Shown here: piece by piece, positions 63,139-64,000 of the stretch
Layout of the letters: each line of letters opens with the position of its first letter
Numbering within the stretch: the stretch's first letter is position 1
Origin: Alicyclobacillus fastidiosus
GTDB lineage: Bacteria > Bacillota > Bacilli > Alicyclobacillales > Alicyclobacillaceae
Direction: 5' to 3'
Length of the DNA: 64,000 nucleotides
Assembly: GCF_026651875.1 (NCBI RefSeq)
Contig: NZ_CP104067.1
Coordinates: 868,001 to 932,000 of the forward strand
Notes under the pieces: model-generated
The model's input: only the letters and a program-made list of their open reading frames with translations
Databases searched by the model: none
Told to the model about the DNA's origin: nothing
Made by a program: the position numbers and the translations under genes

Positions 63139-64000
63139 ATGGCAAGTGGAAGGGTGTTCCTCGTCGGGGCTGGCCCCGGTGACCCTGGACTCTTGACGGT
63201 AAAAGGGCGACGTGTATTGGAACATGCGGACGCCATCGTCTACGACCGTCTAGCGTCTCCACGACTCCTCGGTTACGCGAAGCCCGGCGTTTCCCTTTAT
63301 TACGTCGGCAAAGTCGCCGACGACCATACGATGCCGCAGCGCGACATCGAACAACTCCTCATTTCCTTGGCACGTGCCGGACGGAACGTCGTTCGCTTAA
63401 AAGGCGGCGATCCGTTCGTCTTCGGCCGCGGCGGGGAAGAGGCCTTGGCCCTGGCGAAGGCGGACATTCCTTTCGAAGTCGTCCCTGGCATCACGTCCGC
63501 CGTCAGCGTCCCGGCTTACGCAGGTATTCCCGTTACTTACAGAGATGTATCACCGTCTTTCACAGTGGTCACCGGTCATCGGTCGACCGAAGGCTTGGAG
63601 TTGGATTGGAATGCGTACGCAAAGCTCTCAGACACGCTCGTCGTCCTCATGGGCGTGCGCCAGCTTCCTCGAATCGTCGCCGGGCTCTTGACTGCCGGGA
63701 AGTCCCCGACGACGCCCGTGGCACTGATTCGGTGGGGCACGCGTGCAGCCCAGCGGACGCTGGTGGGGACACTCGAGGACATCGCAGAGACAGTCCGCCA
63801 GACTCGCTTTCAGTCGCCGGCGATTATCGTCGTCGGGGACGTGGTCTCCAGTCGGGACGAACTGTCCTGGTTTGAGTCGCTGCCACTCTTTGGCCGAAGG
63901 GTGTTCATCACCGCTGACACCACTGCGGAGGCGATACGGATGGCGGAGGCGCTTGAAGTGTTGGGCGCTGAAACCCTGGCCTTTAGCAGTGAACTCATCG
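63139..64000 (+). CDS. cobA: CobA-HemD fusion: uroporphyrinogen-III methyltransferase plus synthase, cut by window end
   Basis: The frame is open to the last base. Residues 1-245 are a full SUMT: VFLVGAGPGDPGLLTVKGRR, VRLKGGDPFVFGRGGEE, VVPGITSAVSVPAYAGIPVT and VVLMGV. From about residue 246 a second domain starts (LPLFGRRVFITADTT, then ALEVLGAETLAF), matching the N-terminus of uroporphyrinogen-III synthase HemD. The fused enzyme would close uroporphyrinogen III and methylate it to precorrin-2, which SirC then takes to sirohaem for sulfite reductase. AAGGAGG precedes the ATG. Confidence 0.92.
   Translation, partial: MASGRVFLVGAGPGDPGLLTVKGRRVLEHADAIVYDRLASPRLLGYAKPGVSLYYVGKVADDHTMPQRDIEQLLISLARAGRNVVRLKGGDPFVFGRGGEEALALAKADIPFEVVPGITSAVSVPAYAGIPVTYRDVSPSFTVVTGHRSTEGLELDWNAYAKLSDTLVVLMGVRQLPRIVAGLLTAGKSPTTPVALIRWGTRAAQRTLVGTLEDIAETVRQTRFQSPAIIVVGDVVSSRDELSWFESLPLFGRRVFITADTTAEAIRMAEALEVLGAETLAFSSELI

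Noticed and set aside
1..64000. CRISPR arrays, tRNA or rRNA genes, prophage
   Set aside because: I saw no regularly spaced repeats, no tRNA cloverleaf with GTTCGA arm and CCA end, and no phage structural genes.

Overview
The window comes from a spore-forming, moderately GC-rich Firmicute, most probably Alicyclobacillus or a close relative in the Alicyclobacillaceae. The reasons are a squalene-hopene cyclase that aligns without gaps at its catalytic motif with the Alicyclobacillus acidocaldarius enzyme (DVDD at residues 374-377), many strong GGAGG ribosome binding sites with GTG and TTG starts, and sporulation genes (CotD-like coat protein, YjcZ-like peptide, YtaF-like membrane proteins). I saw no rRNA, tRNA or CRISPR array.

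Layout. 1-9.5 kb: end of a YtcJ-type amidohydrolase, a soluble sensor kinase, an Aas-like acyl-ACP/CoA synthetase with a decayed acyltransferase domain, a CotD-like coat gene, an M20 carbamoylase/allantoate amidohydrolase, thioredoxin divergent from a LysR regulator, and recQ. 9.5-13.5 kb: an AT-rich, transfer-like island with a flavin-reductase relic, a frameshifted IS with inverted ends, a tandem ytaF pair behind a strongly structured leader, and a frameshifted bsdD relic beside a BenE-type transporter. 15-24.3 kb: a PAS sensor kinase and a molybdenum-hydroxylase operon (coxG, MoxR ATPase, VWA protein, FAD, Fe-S and Mo subunits, xdhC, mocA). The Mo subunit lacks the cysteine loop of true CO dehydrogenase, so the substrate is unknown; purine or N-heterocycle oxidation is a reasonable guess.

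24.2-40.4 kb: an MFS exporter, a PilZ c-di-GMP receptor, then the main metabolic block: dxs and fni make C5 isoprenoid units, HpnD, HpnC and HpnE convert farnesyl diphosphate to squalene, Shc cyclises it to hopene, and HpnH, HpnG and HpnA act on the C35 side chain. A 42-residue membrane peptide, a sugar-efflux-type MFS protein and a membrane glycosyltransferase follow.

40.5-48 kb: two M3 oligopeptidases around an FAD oxidoreductase, threonine aldolase, and a GapB-type glyceraldehyde-3-phosphate dehydrogenase with a near-perfect parS (Spo0J/ParB site) in its upstream region. 48-53 kb is a decayed region: an OatA-like acyltransferase frameshifted near its end, two copies of a broken MFS gene, a broken NarL-type regulator, and between them two intact tiny genes. 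53-58.7 kb: GtrA-like protein, a desulfurase-like PLP enzyme without the usual cysteine, an EmrA/EmrB-type exporter, a flavodoxin. 58.8-64 kb: a 5'-3' exonuclease and an assimilatory sulfate-reduction block (sirC divergent from cysH, sulfite reductase and a CobA-HemD fusion cut by the window end), in which SirC and CobA make the sirohaem that sulfite reductase needs.

The most unusual items are the structured ytaF leader, in which one CGCCCGCC segment can pair with either of two identical 10-base segments, one of which is the ribosome binding site; the parS-like site; the Aas homologue with a dead acyltransferase domain; and a 33-codon gene with a four-box TGACTT array and its own terminator.
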